From positions 1,364,001 through 1,428,000 of the forward strand of contig NZ_JAUSXF010000001.1 in NCBI RefSeq assembly GCF_030816475.1: 64,000 bases of DNA, written 5' to 3'. Below, in pieces: positions 1 to 8,268 of the stretch. The stretch comes from Arthrobacter pascens (GTDB lineage: Bacteria > Actinomycetota > Actinomycetes > Actinomycetales > Micrococcaceae). A program made the position numbers and the translations under genes. The notes under the pieces are model-generated. The model was not told where the DNA came from. It was given only the letters and a program-made list of their open reading frames with translations, and made no database searches. How positions within the stretch are numbered: the first letter of the stretch is position 1; the number at the start of each line of letters is the position of its first letter.

Positions 1-1
1 A

Positions 2-241
2 GCCCAAACGGCGGCGGAGCAGGCAGCCCTCATTGCCTTGGCGGACTACGGCCACAACGCGTCGGAAGCCCGGGTTTCAACCAGCTGTGACCAAGCCGAC
101 TGCCGGGCCGCGGGATCGGCCGTTACTGTCACCGTGCATCTGACCGTGAGCCTGCCCTTCGTCCCTTTCAGCGACGACTTCCGGCTCAACGTCAGCGAAG
201 TCGAGGCATCCTCCACGCAATTGGTCGGGAGGTTCCGCTGA
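2..241 (+). CDS. TadE-like pilus assembly protein, C-terminal part
   Basis: The reading frame is open from the window edge to the stop at 239-241, so only the last 79 codons of a longer gene are visible. The visible part is an Ala-rich helix end followed by a small extracytoplasmic region with two cysteines (STSCDQADCRAAG) and alternating hydrophobic residues (VTVTVHLTVSLPFVPF). Such a tail is common in actinobacterial TadE-family pseudopilins of Flp/tad pilus loci. It lies immediately before a TadG-like gene, which supports the call. The membrane segment that would confirm it lies outside the window. Confidence 0.6.
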   Translation, partial: AQTAAEQAALIALADYGHNASEARVSTSCDQADCRAAGSAVTVTVHLTVSLPFVPFSDDFRLNVSEVEASSTQLVGRFR

Positions 242-312
242 CACCCGGACAAACCGGCCAACAGGCCGACAAACAGACTGCCGCAAGCACCGCTGGACAC
301 CCAGTCATACGC

Positions 313-744
313 ATGGACGAAGATGGCCAGATGATCGTCCTCATCATCGGCTATGTGCTGCTGGCACTCCTCGTGACCACCCTGGTTGTGGGCATCTCCA
401 GCGTCTACCTCGAACACAAGCGGCTTCTGTCGTTGGCTGACGCTGCATCGCTCGCGGCCGCCGGCAGCTACACCCTGGGGGATGTCGACACTGCGAGAGG
501 AAGCCCATCCGCCAGCCTTGACTCCGAACGTGTCAGGAATGTCGCCAACGACTTCATCACCAGGACACCTGCCTCCCGGCGGTTCGATGACCTGGCCGTC
601 ACCTCCGGGACGGGCACGCCGGACGGTTCCACCGCCGTCGTGGTCCTGCGAGCAGCGGTCCACCCGCCGGTGGTGAACTTCCTTGTTCCGGACGGGATCA
701 GCATCGAGGCAACCTCCACCGCCCGGTCCAGGCTCACCCGATGA
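313..744 (+). CDS. TadG-like membrane protein of the tad pilus locus
   Basis: The protein is 143 aa from the ATG at 313. It starts with the sequence DEDGQMIVL, typical of the TadE/G-like N-terminus, followed by one membrane helix at about residues 8-30 and the motif YLEHKRLLSLADAASLAAA. This is the usual pattern of the Flp pilus-assembly TadG-like family, which helps assemble Flp pili at the membrane. The ATG at 313 has no clear ribosome site. The frame stays open upstream to a CTG at 238 that overlaps the preceding stop and sits behind a GGGAGG, so the true start may be earlier. Downstream lies the unrelated prfB. Confidence 0.65.
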   Translation: MDEDGQMIVLIIGYVLLALLVTTLVVGISSVYLEHKRLLSLADAASLAAAGSYTLGDVDTARGSPSASLDSERVRNVANDFITRTPASRRFDDLAVTSGTGTPDGSTAVVVLRAAVHPPVVNFLVPDGISIEATSTARSRLTR

Positions 745-801
745 CCTGGAAAGGCCATGGGGTCCGGGGGCCCGCGCCGGATGGCGTAGGGTTAAATAAC
801 C

Positions 802-1917
802 ATGGCCAATATTGATTTTTCCGCAGAAATCCGCGCTCTTCGCGCCACCTACGCCTCCATCGAGCGAGTCTCCGATGTTGAGGCGCTGAAGGAAGACATC
901 GCCGAGCTGAGCGAGCGGGCGGGGGAGCCGGACCTGTGGGACGACCCCGCGAAGGCCCAAAAAATCACCTCAAGGCTGTCACACCGGCAGTCTGAGCTGG
1001 AGCGGCTGAACACGCTGGCGTCGCGCATCGATGACCTGGAGGTCCTGGTCGAGCTTGGCCAGGATGAGGATGACGCCGATTCGATGGGGGAGGCCGCCAG
1101 CGAGCTTGAGTCCATCAGGAAATCCCTCAAGGAACTGGAAGTCGTGACCCTGCTGTCCGGGGAGTACGACGAACGTGAGGCCGTGGTTTCGATCCGGGCA
1201 GGAGCAGGCGGCGTGGATGCGGCAGACTTTGCCGAAATGCTGATGCGCATGTATCTGCGCTGGGCCGAACGGCACGGTTACCCCACCACCGTGATGGATA
1301 CCTCCTACGCGGAAGAGGCGGGCCTCAAGTCGGCCACGTTCGAAGTCAAGGCACCGTACGCTTTCGGTACACTCAGCGTCGAGGCGGGAACGCACCGCCT
1401 CGTGAGGATCAGCCCCTTTGACAACCAGGGCCGCCGCCAGACGTCGTTCGCGGCTGTCGAGGTAATCCCGCTGATCGAACAGACTGACTCCATCGAGATC
1501 CCCGACAACGAAATCCGCGTTGATGTCTTCAGGTCATCGGGACCAGGCGGCCAGTCGGTCAACACCACGGACTCAGCTGTCCGGCTCACCCATATCCCTA
1601 CGGGCACGGTGGTCTCCATGCAGAACGAAAAGTCCCAGCTGCAGAACCGTGCGGCTGCCATGCGCGTGCTGCAGTCCCGCCTCCTGCTCTTGAAAAAGGA
1701 GCAGGAGGACGCCGAAAAGAAGGCATTTGCCGGCGACGTCAAGGCCTCTTGGGGCGACCAGATGCGGTCCTACGTCCTCAACCCGTACCAGATGGTCAAG
1801 GACCTGCGCACCGATCACGAAGTGGGTAATACCTCGGCAGTGTTCGACGGCGAGATAGACGACTTCATCGACGCCGGCATCCGCTGGCGGACCGATAACC
1901 GGAACGCTGAGAAGTAG
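802..1917 (+). CDS. prfB: Peptide chain release factor 2
   Basis: The 371-aa product is release factor 2, which reads UAA and UGA stop codons and triggers peptide hydrolysis on the ribosome. The RF2-specific tripeptide SPF is at about residues 204-206. The universal GGQ, whose glutamine is the target of PrmC methylation, is at 249-251 within [18 protein letters not shown]. Length is normal for the family. The frame is continuous, with no in-frame UGA and programmed frameshift of the enterobacterial kind. It precedes ftsE and ftsX, as is usual in actinobacteria. The methyltransferase prmC and the paralogue prfA lie about 55 kb downstream. Confidence 0.97.
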   Translation: MANIDFSAEIRALRATYASIERVSDVEALKEDIAELSERAGEPDLWDDPAKAQKITSRLSHRQSELERLNTLASRIDDLEVLVELGQDEDDADSMGEAASELESIRKSLKELEVVTLLSGEYDEREAVVSIRAGAGGVDAADFAEMLMRMYLRWAERHGYPTTVMDTSYAEEAGLKSATFEVKAPYAFGTLSVEAGTHRLVRISPFDNQGRRQTSFAAVEVIPLIEQTDSIEIPDNEIRVDVFRSSGPGGQSVNTTDSAVRLTHIPTGTVVSMQNEKSQLQNRAAAMRVLQSRLLLLKKEQEDAEKKAFAGDVKASWGDQMRSYVLNPYQMVKDLRTDHEVGNTSAVFDGEIDDFIDAGIRWRTDNRNAEK

Positions 1918-2094
1918 GCCGGACCTGCCTACCCGGTAGGCCTGATCGCGCGACACGCCCGGCGAACCCTCCCAGCCAGGCGAAAAGACTGCGTATAGTC
2001 GAGGGGCCGGAGCTCTACTTCCCCCAAACGAAAGCCCGCGCGCCGGTTGCAGATCTGGGCTGCATCAGCCATGTCCTGCAGGGTAATTAGGGCC

Positions 2095-2889
2095 ATGATC
2101 CGATTCGAAAATGTCACCAAGGTCTACGACCAGAATGTCCGTCCTGCGCTGGACGACGTCAGCCTTGAAATTGACCGTGGTGAATTTGCCTTCCTTGTCG
2201 GCGCGTCCGGATCCGGCAAGTCGACCTTCCTGCGGCTTGTGCTCAAGGAAGACAGGGCAACATCGGGGGCCGTCTATGTCGCCGGCCAGAACGTAGCCAA
2301 GATCTCCAGTTGGCGCGTGCCCCGGCTGCGCCGCGGAATCGGCGTGGTCTTCCAGGACTTCCGGCTCCTTCCGCAGAAAAACGTCTTTGCCAACGTTGCC
2401 TTTGCCATGCAGGTCATCGGCAAGAGCCGCAGCGTCATCCGGGACACCGTTCCGGAAGTGCTCAAGACCGTTGGACTCGAAGGCAAAGAGCACCGGATGC
2501 CGCACGAACTCTCGGGCGGCGAGCAGCAGCGCGTGGCAATCGCCCGCGCCGTGGTGAACCGTCCCGGCATCCTTCTGGCCGACGAACCGACCGGAAACCT
2601 GGATCCCACGACATCCATGGGCATCATGGGAGTGCTGGACAAGATCAACCAGAACGGCACCACAGTGGTGATGGCCACCCACGACGACGACATCGTTAAC
2701 GAGATGCGCAAGCGCGTTGTGGAGCTGAAGAACGGCGTGGTTATCCGCGACGAAGCCAGAGCGCTTTACACCTCCATGATTCCCATCGTGGGCCAGTCGC
2801 GCCGGCTCAAGGACGCCAGCGGCCGGGAAGAACCACCGCCCGCCGGCCCGGCAGACCAAGGGTCATCCGCAGGGGAGGAGCAGCGATGA
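2095..2889 (+). CDS. ftsE: Cell division ATP-binding protein FtsE
   Basis: The 264-aa protein is the cytoplasmic ATPase of the FtsEX complex, an ABC-type transducer that activates cell-wall hydrolases at the septum. It has a Walker A (GASGSGKST, residues 36-44), the signature LSGGEQQR, Walker B ILLADEP and the switch histidine in ATHDDD. I chose ATG 2095 because [11 protein letters not shown] is the standard FtsE N-terminus; an upstream in-frame start at 2047 would add 16 atypical residues. The last 30 or so residues are a Pro/Glu/Gly-rich tail, common in actinobacteria. The stop overlaps ftsX by 4 bp. A TATAGT at 1994-1999 may be the -10 element. Confidence 0.95.
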   Translation: MIRFENVTKVYDQNVRPALDDVSLEIDRGEFAFLVGASGSGKSTFLRLVLKEDRATSGAVYVAGQNVAKISSWRVPRLRRGIGVVFQDFRLLPQKNVFANVAFAMQVIGKSRSVIRDTVPEVLKTVGLEGKEHRMPHELSGGEQQRVAIARAVVNRPGILLADEPTGNLDPTTSMGIMGVLDKINQNGTTVVMATHDDDIVNEMRKRVVELKNGVVIRDEARALYTSMIPIVGQSRRLKDASGREEPPPAGPADQGSSAGEEQR

Positions 2890-3800
2890 GGCTCGCCTTT
2901 ATCCTCAGTGAGATCGGGAGCGGACTTCGGCGGAACCTCTCCATGGTGGTATCAGTCATCCTGGTCACCTTCGTATCCCTGACGTTCGTGGGTGCCGCCG
3001 GCATGCTGCAGCTTCAGATCAACCAGATGAAGGGCTACTGGTATGACAAAGTCCAGGTAGCCATTTTCCTTTGCAGTGACGGTTCGACGGCGGCGGGCTG
3101 CGCCAGCGGGCCGATCACCCCCGAGCAGCAGGAGAATCTCAAGACGCTTCTCCAGTCGCCGGCTGTTGCCCAGTACATCAATGATTTCCAGTTCGAGTCC
3201 AAGGACGAGGCGTACAAGCACTTCAAGGACCAGTTTTCCAACTCGCCGATCGTGGACTCGGTGACGCCGGACCAGCTGCCAGCCTCCTTCCGCATCAACA
3301 TGAAGGACCCGCAAAAATACCAGATCATCAGCGAGACATTCTCATCCCAGCCGGGCGTGGAAACTGTGATCGACCAGCGGCAACTCCTTGAACGCCTCTT
3401 CTCGGCCATGAACGCCGCGTCCCTCGTCGCCGTGAGCATCGCCGGCGTGATGATTGTGTGTGCCATCCTGCTGATCGCCACCACCATCAGGCTTTCGGCC
3501 TTTAGCCGCCGACGCGAGACAGGAATCATGCGGCTGGTGGGAGCGTCCAAGACAGTCATCCAGCTCCCGTTCATCCTCGAAGGCGTTATCGCGGCCGTGA
3601 TCGGCGCTGCCCTGGCGTCCGGAACGTTGTGGGCGGTGGCCCACTTCTTCCTGGGTGAGTATCTGTCCAAGCAGTATCCGGACACGGCATTCATCTCCCC
3701 GGGGCAGACCCTGATTCTTGCGCCGGCGCTGCTAATCCTTGGCGGATCCTTGGCAGGAATTTCGTCTCTCTTGACCTTACGCAGATATTTGAGGGTTTAG
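2886..3800 (+). CDS. ftsX: Cell division protein FtsX
   Basis: The 304-aa protein is the membrane partner of FtsE, with which it overlaps by ATGA. Four hydrophobic segments are visible at about residues 18-42, 178-200, 228-253 and 273-297, giving the FtsX topology with a large extracellular loop between the first two. The loop carries a cysteine pair ([11 protein letters not shown]) and is the part that contacts peptidoglycan hydrolases in this family. The next gene is a coiled-coil M23 peptidase, a plausible FtsX-activated enzyme, so the three genes probably work as one unit. Confidence 0.95.
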   Translation: MRLAFILSEIGSGLRRNLSMVVSVILVTFVSLTFVGAAGMLQLQINQMKGYWYDKVQVAIFLCSDGSTAAGCASGPITPEQQENLKTLLQSPAVAQYINDFQFESKDEAYKHFKDQFSNSPIVDSVTPDQLPASFRINMKDPQKYQIISETFSSQPGVETVIDQRQLLERLFSAMNAASLVAVSIAGVMIVCAILLIATTIRLSAFSRRRETGIMRLVGASKTVIQLPFILEGVIAAVIGAALASGTLWAVAHFFLGEYLSKQYPDTAFISPGQTLILAPALLILGGSLAGISSLLTLRRYLRV

Positions 3801-3827
3801 GCTGTGCGAACCGACCAAGGGATGCTT

Positions 3828-5228
3828 ATGACTGCAATGCACCGACCCTCGCCCCGGCAGGCCAGCCGCCGCCCCTCAGCGCGCCGCGCCAGCATCATCA
3901 GCGGCGTCCTGGCCCTCGTCCTGGCCGCCAGTTTTGGCGCGGCATCGCCGGCAGCATATGCCGATGATCTTGAGGACAAGAAGGCGGCGCTGGAGGCCGA
4001 GGCGGCCCGCGTGCAGCAGTCCTTGGAATTCGTTGACTCGCGGATCGCCAAGGCGGCGAGCGACCTGGTGATCTACCAGGGGCAGCTGCCTGGTGCCCAG
4101 CAGGCCCTGCTGGATGCCCAGGGGAGAGTTGCCAGCGCGGTCAAAGAGGTCGAGGCACTGTCGGCCAGGGTGGACCTCGCGCAGCAGAACAGAGCCAAGA
4201 TCACCCAGCAGCTTGAATCGGACAAGCAGAAGATTGCGGACACCAAGAAGCTCATTGGCCAGATTGCCACCCAGGCGTACAAAGCCGGTGGAGTTCCTTC
4301 CAACCTGACGCTCTTTTTCGGGTCGAATGGCGGCGGAAGCCTGACGGACACCATGGACCTTGCCGATCAGGCCATGCGCAGCCAGAACTCCGCGATGGAT
4401 AAGCTCTCTCAGCAGAACGCGACTAACGTCAACTCACAGGCCAGGCTCGAGGCTGTGGAAGCGGAGATCCAGGATCTGAAGGCCAAAGCCGACGCCGCGC
4501 TGGAAAAGGAAAAGGCTGCCAGGGACGAGGCTGCAAAGAAGAAGGCAGAGGTGGATCAGCTGATCGCTGACACCACCCGTCTCGACGCAGAGCTGCAGGC
4601 CGCCAAGCCCGGCATCCAGAGCCAGCTTGCTGCAGTCCAGGCAAGCCAGAATGCGGTGGCAAACGAAATTGCCGAGCGGGACCGCCGGCTCCGCGAAGCC
4701 TGGGAGGCTGAGCAGCGGCGCCTTGCCGAAGCTGCGGCTGCGGCCGCGCGCGCCAAAGGCCAGGCCGTGCAGCCCTATGCTCCGGTGACTGGCTCGCCGT
4801 CGGCCTTTGGCCTGAGGCACCCGTTCGCCAATGACGTTCCCATCACCTCAGGTTTCGGCTGGCGCCTGACGCCGCCTGGGACCATTGATTTCTACGGCAC
4901 TGGCGGATACATGCACACAGGCATCGACTTTGGGGCAGCCTGCGGCACTCCCGTATATGCGGCTGCGGCCGGTGAGGTGTTTTCCTCAGGTTGGAACTCC
5001 GCCGATGGAGGCGGCTGGAGGGTCAAGCTTTCCCATGGTGTGGTGCAAGGCAACTCCCTGACCACCATTTATTACCACAACAGCAGCATTGTCGTATCCA
5101 ACGGACAGCAGGTTTCCCAGGGGCAGCTGATTGCTTACTCCGGAAATACGGGCAACTCCACCGGTTGCCATGCCCACTTTGAAACCTGGCTCAACGGTGT
5201 GGCTGTGGACCCAATGCGCCTGTTGTAA
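3828..5228 (+). CDS. Secreted coiled-coil M23 peptidoglycan hydrolase
   Basis: The protein has a twin-arginine-rich start, a hydrophobic signal segment ending near ASPAAYADD, a long Ala/Gln/Lys/Glu coiled coil at about residues 50-300, and a C-terminal LytM/M23 zinc peptidase domain. Zinc and catalytic residues are visible as HTGID (H363, D367) and HAHFE (H448, H450). The architecture matches EnvC/RipC-type hydrolases that FtsEX switches on through the coiled coil, and it follows ftsX directly. I chose ATG 3828 because AAGGGA lies 6 nt upstream; a GTG at 3804, four bases after ftsX, would add 8 residues. The exact bond cut cannot be read from the sequence. Confidence 0.9.
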   Translation: MTAMHRPSPRQASRRPSARRASIISGVLALVLAASFGAASPAAYADDLEDKKAALEAEAARVQQSLEFVDSRIAKAASDLVIYQGQLPGAQQALLDAQGRVASAVKEVEALSARVDLAQQNRAKITQQLESDKQKIADTKKLIGQIATQAYKAGGVPSNLTLFFGSNGGGSLTDTMDLADQAMRSQNSAMDKLSQQNATNVNSQARLEAVEAEIQDLKAKADAALEKEKAARDEAAKKKAEVDQLIADTTRLDAELQAAKPGIQSQLAAVQASQNAVANEIAERDRRLREAWEAEQRRLAEAAAAAARAKGQAVQPYAPVTGSPSAFGLRHPFANDVPITSGFGWRLTPPGTIDFYGTGGYMHTGIDFGAACGTPVYAAAAGEVFSSGWNSADGGGWRVKLSHGVVQGNSLTTIYYHNSSIVVSNGQQVSQGQLIAYSGNTGNSTGCHAHFETWLNGVAVDPMRLL

Positions 5229-5316
5229 GGCTTCTGCGCGGCTGCCGTACACTGGTATGACTCCGCGCCGGAACGGCCGGAGGCAACGAGGATTCAAGAA
5301 CTGAGGAGTTCCAACC

Positions 5317-5787
5317 GTGCCCAAAGAAAGTGGCCGAAAAGTTGTGGCCACCAACCGCAAGGCCCGGCATGACTACCATGTGCTGGACACCTACGAGGCC
5401 GGCATTGCGTTGATGGGCACCGAGGTGAAGTCCCTGCGTGAGGGTCATGCATCCATGGTGGACGGCTTCTGCACGTTCTATAACGATGAGCTGTGGATGG
5501 AGGGCATCCATATCCCTGAGTACAATCAGGGCAGCTGGACCAACCACTCGGCCCGCCGGCGGCGCAAGCTGTTGCTGCACCGGGAGGAACTCATCAAAAT
5601 CTCCCACAAGATCCGTGAATCCGGCTTCACGATTGTCCCGCTCCAGCTATATTTCCTCGACGGCAGGGCCAAAGTGGAAATCGGCGTCGCGAGAGGCAAG
5701 AAAGAATTCGACAAGCGCCAGAGCCTTCGGGAGCAGCAGGACAACAGGGAAGCGCTGCGCGAAGTCCGGGAGCGGAACAGGCGCTGA
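5317..5787 (+). CDS. smpB: SsrA-binding protein SmpB
   Basis: The 156-aa protein binds tmRNA and brings it to stalled ribosomes for trans-translation. The hallmark segments are present: ATNRKARHDYHVLDTYEAGIA, GTEVKSLREG, the KLLLHREEL helix and the basic tail KKEFDKRQSLREQQ. The start is GTG with GAGGAG 8 nt upstream. The partner RNA gene ssrA begins about 90 bp downstream on the same strand. The ssrA promoter begins 14 bp after the smpB stop, so the two can be expressed separately. Confidence 0.97.
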   Translation: MPKESGRKVVATNRKARHDYHVLDTYEAGIALMGTEVKSLREGHASMVDGFCTFYNDELWMEGIHIPEYNQGSWTNHSARRRRKLLLHREELIKISHKIRESGFTIVPLQLYFLDGRAKVEIGVARGKKEFDKRQSLREQQDNREALREVRERNRR

Positions 5788-5800
5788 GGTGAGGCCGGCT

Positions 5801-5826
5801 GGAATCATTTCGTTCCGGCATGCGTT
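5801..5826 (+). promoter_or_regulatory. Candidate SigR/SigH-type promoter of ssrA
   Basis: GGAAT at 5801-5805 and CGTT at 5823-5826 are separated so that GGAAT and GTT have exactly 18 bases between them. This is the published consensus for actinobacterial SigR/SigH promoters. It lies between smpB and the mature tmRNA start at 5881, which would leave a leader of about 45 nt to be trimmed. A TACTAT overlaps the region and could serve a housekeeping promoter. The cognate sigma factor gene is present at about 16 kb. Confidence 0.6.
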
Positions 5827-5880
5827 ACTATAGGTAGTCCGGCAGCGGTTGGTTCCGACGCCGGTTTGGTAACAAAATAT

Positions 5881-6246
5881 GGGGATGATCGGTTTCGACG
5901 ATGTTAGTCGCGACAGGTGAAGCGGGCCGAGGATGCAGAATTATCTCGTAAACGCTGTCTGCAAACCAATAAGTGCCGAAAACAAGCGCACTGACTTCGC
6001 TCTTGCTGCCTAAGCAGTAAGACAGTCCGTCAGCCCGAGGTTGCTATTGCCCCGGATCCTGGCGTCATTTAGATAGCCACTGCTGTTTGCCTCCGTCATC
6101 GGGGTAAACGGGACTCTTAGATGACTGGGCCCGGATCAGCTACTTGTTTGCAAGATAGCTGGGGCCGAGAAAATCCGACGCAAACTGCGCCCGGAGAAGC
6201 CCTGACAACACGACATCGGACGGGGGTTCAATTCCCCCCATCTCCA
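5881..6246 (+). ncRNA. ssrA: Transfer-messenger RNA (tmRNA)
   Basis: The tRNA-like ends pair: GGGGATG at 5881-5887 with CATCTCC at 6239-6245, plus a T arm of GGGGG / TTCAATT / CCCCC at 6222-6238. The mRNA part encodes the tag AENKRTDFALAA followed by TAA, with the resume codon GCC at 5975 and the stop at 6011-6013. The tag ends in the ALAA degron recognised by Clp proteases. The discriminator is A6246, and CCA is not encoded. The gene is followed by a strong terminator and preceded by smpB. Confidence 0.95.
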
Positions 6247-6296
6247 CATTTGTGATGAGTCGAGACATCCTTCAGGGATGAGTCGAGTCATCGGTT

Positions 6297-6330
6297 ACAC
6301 CCCGGTCTTCGGACCGGGGTGTTTTTCTTT
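6297..6330 (+). terminator. Rho-independent terminator of ssrA
   Basis: An 11-bp perfect stem (ACACCCCGGTC, 6297-6307, with GACCGGGGTGT, 6312-6322) encloses a TTCG tetraloop and is followed by TTTTCTTT. It lies 50 bp after tmRNA. Just upstream, GATGAGTCGAG occurs twice (from 6254 and 6278). Confidence 0.93.
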
Positions 6331-6606
6331 GCCCGGGTTCGGGCTGGCCGGTGCAGGCAGAGTTGCGGGCCGCGGCCTGGCCGGAGGCGCGCGCGGATGC
6401 CTTGAGCCGCCGTCGTGCCTTGGCCAGGTGGCTTCGGATGGCAGCCGTAGCGAAAGCCTCGCCACTTGTACCGGGCCCCGGCCGTTCACCGTCGGCGTAG
6501 CGCGCCGGGGACTAGGACGGCCACGGGAACAGTTGATGCTGATAAGACCCGGTACGCCAACGCGTGTGGAAGCCGGGTGCCAGAAACACCCGGTAGGAGG
6601 TGCGCC

Positions 6607-7587
6607 ATGAACCAGGCGCGGGAATACAGTTCATCAGCGTCCGACGACGATCCCCTGGACTCGTACTCCGAGACCGTCATGCGGGTGGCTGAGACAGTCA
6701 CTCCGCACGTGGCGGCGATTGAAATGACCGGGAAGGGCCGGAACGGCCGCTTCCGGGTAGGTGCAGGATCTGCTGTGCTTTTCACCGAAGACGGCTACCT
6801 GCTGACAAACTCCCATGTCGTCGCGGGAACCCGTGAGGGCAACGCCGTCTTTGCCGACGGCAGCCGGACAGAGCTGGAACTTGTCGGTGCCGACCCCTTG
6901 TCAGACCTGGCGGTTGTACGCGGGCGTGCGCCGAAGGTTTCACCGGCCGAGTTCGGTGACGCGGAATCGCTCAGGGTGGGCCAATTGGTTATCGCCGTGG
7001 GCAACCCGCTGGGCCTGGCGGGGTCAGTAACGGCGGGTGTGGTCAGCGGCCTGGGACGCGCCATTCCGGTGTGGGCCGGCAGCAACCGCAGGGTGATTGA
7101 GGATGTCATCCAAACGGATGCTGCCCTTAACTCCGGGAGCTCGGGCGGCGCGCTGGCGGATAGCCACAGCAGGATCGTGGGAATCAACACAGCAGTAGCG
7201 GGCGCAGGACTAGGCCTTGCCGTGCCAATCAACGCCACCACCCGGCGGATCATCTCCGCGCTCCTGGCCGACGGTCGGGTCAGAAGGGCCTACCTCGGCG
7301 TCGTCAGCACCCCTATCAGGCTCAACGCCAGCGCCGTGGTCAGGACCGGGCAACACGACGGGCTCCGGGTAGTGGAGGTGCTGGCAGGTTCTCCCGCCGA
7401 CAAGGCCGGCATCATGGCCGGGGATATTCTCCTCAGCGCTGGCGGCCGTTCCGTCAGCAACGCTGAAAGCCTGCAGAAGCTGCTCTTCGCCGACGCCATC
7501 GGCCAGCCGCTGCGCATAGCAGTGCTAAGGGATGGCAGGGAAAAGAACCTCGTGGCAGTACCCGAAGAAATGGCCGCGAACGCGTAG
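6607..7587 (+). CDS. HtrA-like trypsin/PDZ serine protease without membrane anchor
   Basis: The 326-aa product has a trypsin-like domain (about residues 25-215) with the catalytic triad visible as H70 (TNSHVVAG), D100 (DPLSDLAVV) and S179 (NSGSSGGAL). A PDZ domain follows (about 235-315, GSPADKAGIMAGDILLSAGG). It belongs to the DegP/HtrA family. The ATG at 6607 has TAGGAGG 6 nt upstream, so the start is well supported. From this start there is no signal peptide or membrane helix, unlike most actinobacterial HtrA proteins, so it is probably cytoplasmic. The substrate is unknown. The 276 bp before it hold no credible gene. Confidence 0.88.
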   Translation: MNQAREYSSSASDDDPLDSYSETVMRVAETVTPHVAAIEMTGKGRNGRFRVGAGSAVLFTEDGYLLTNSHVVAGTREGNAVFADGSRTELELVGADPLSDLAVVRGRAPKVSPAEFGDAESLRVGQLVIAVGNPLGLAGSVTAGVVSGLGRAIPVWAGSNRRVIEDVIQTDAALNSGSSGGALADSHSRIVGINTAVAGAGLGLAVPINATTRRIISALLADGRVRRAYLGVVSTPIRLNASAVVRTGQHDGLRVVEVLAGSPADKAGIMAGDILLSAGGRSVSNAESLQKLLFADAIGQPLRIAVLRDGREKNLVAVPEEMAANA

Positions 7588-7596
7588 CGGCGTCAG

Positions 7597-7731
7597 TCAG
7601 CGCTTTTTCAGGTGGGCTACGGGATCGGGCGAACCGCTGCCGGGGGCTTTAGCCTTCTTTTCGGCGCGCTTTTCTTTGATGGTCTTGACCGGCTTCTTCG
7701 CCTGGCTCTGATGGGGTGCCTTGTCCGGCAT
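7597..7731 (-). CDS. Small basic protein, 44 aa, unknown function
   Basis: The ATG at 7731 follows AAGGAG at good spacing on the minus strand, and the frame runs 44 codons to the stop at 7597. The peptide begins MPDKAPHQSQAKKPVKTIKE and continues with KRAEKKAKAPG, so it is Lys/Arg-rich and probably disordered with a possible short helix. It ends 10 bp past the stop of the convergent protease gene. I recall similar lysine-rich small proteins being annotated as hypothetical in related actinobacteria, but cannot verify that here. It may bind nucleic acid, which is inference from charge alone. Confidence 0.6.
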   Translation of the reverse strand: MPDKAPHQSQAKKPVKTIKEKRAEKKAKAPGSGSPDPVAHLKKR

Positions 7732-7812
7732 GGCGTGCTCCTTACAACGAGGGACGACCTGCGTCCCTCTTCGTAAAATACGCCTGTTTCGCCGCGAATG
7801 TAATGCCCGGAC

Positions 7813-8181
7813 TCAGTCCGGAACGGACACGTCCGCAATACCCACGAAGCGGGTCCCAACGCCGTCGAATTCGCTCCTGACGAAGCCGCGCCGGGGAGGC
7901 GGCAGTTCACCAGGCGCGTGGTGTCCGCAGACAACGTACGTGAACTCCGGCCACCACTTCTTGGGCCGGGCCGCTTCTTCATAGCCACACACAGCGCACT
8001 CCAGATGGACCCACACCGGGCGTTTGCCGGTCCGGTTGGCCCGTGACTGGACGAGCCAGGGCGGGGGGTTGTCCAGGATCGCGCCCAGTTCCGCTTCGGT
8101 CAGGCGTTTGGGGATACCGTGGCGCTGGGCCATTTCCATGGGGACATCAAGGGCTATTGCCGCGTCGCGTCTGCTAATCAT
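7813..8181 (-). CDS. Hypothetical protein with CxxC and CGHH motifs
   Basis: The 122-aa product starts MISRRDAAIALDVPMEMAQR, which could be a short helix-turn-helix-like segment. It contains ECAVCG and VVCGHH, spaced like a zinc knuckle, and PPPWLVQSRANRTGKRPVW. I do not recognise the family. Start choice is uncertain: ATG 8181 lacks a clear ribosome site, and GTG 8184 or TTG 8190 are possible. It reads in the same direction as the DtxR gene upstream, about 90 bp away, but nothing shows co-transcription. Confidence 0.55.
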   Translation of the reverse strand: MISRRDAAIALDVPMEMAQRHGIPKRLTEAELGAILDNPPPWLVQSRANRTGKRPVWVHLECAVCGYEEAARPKKWWPEFTYVVCGHHAPGELPPPRRGFVRSEFDGVGTRFVGIADVSVPD

Positions 8182-8268
8182 CACAGTCAACGATACGGGA
8201 CCCCGCCAAACCTCCAGGGCGCAAGCACCACCCGCAACAGCCGGCGTACGTCAACAGCCGGCGCTCTT

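Noticed and set aside
802..900. Programmed frameshift in prfB
   Set aside because: The frame is continuous from ATG 802 with no early in-frame TGA.
1928..1940. CCTACC-C-GGTAGG as a hairpin terminator after prfB
   Set aside because: The stem is only five to six pairs with almost no loop and no T-run; a chance palindrome is more likely.
6278..6610. Open frame after tmRNA and before the HtrA-like gene
   Set aside because: It begins inside the ssrA terminator, has no ribosome site and an unlikely composition (Gly/Arg/Pro).
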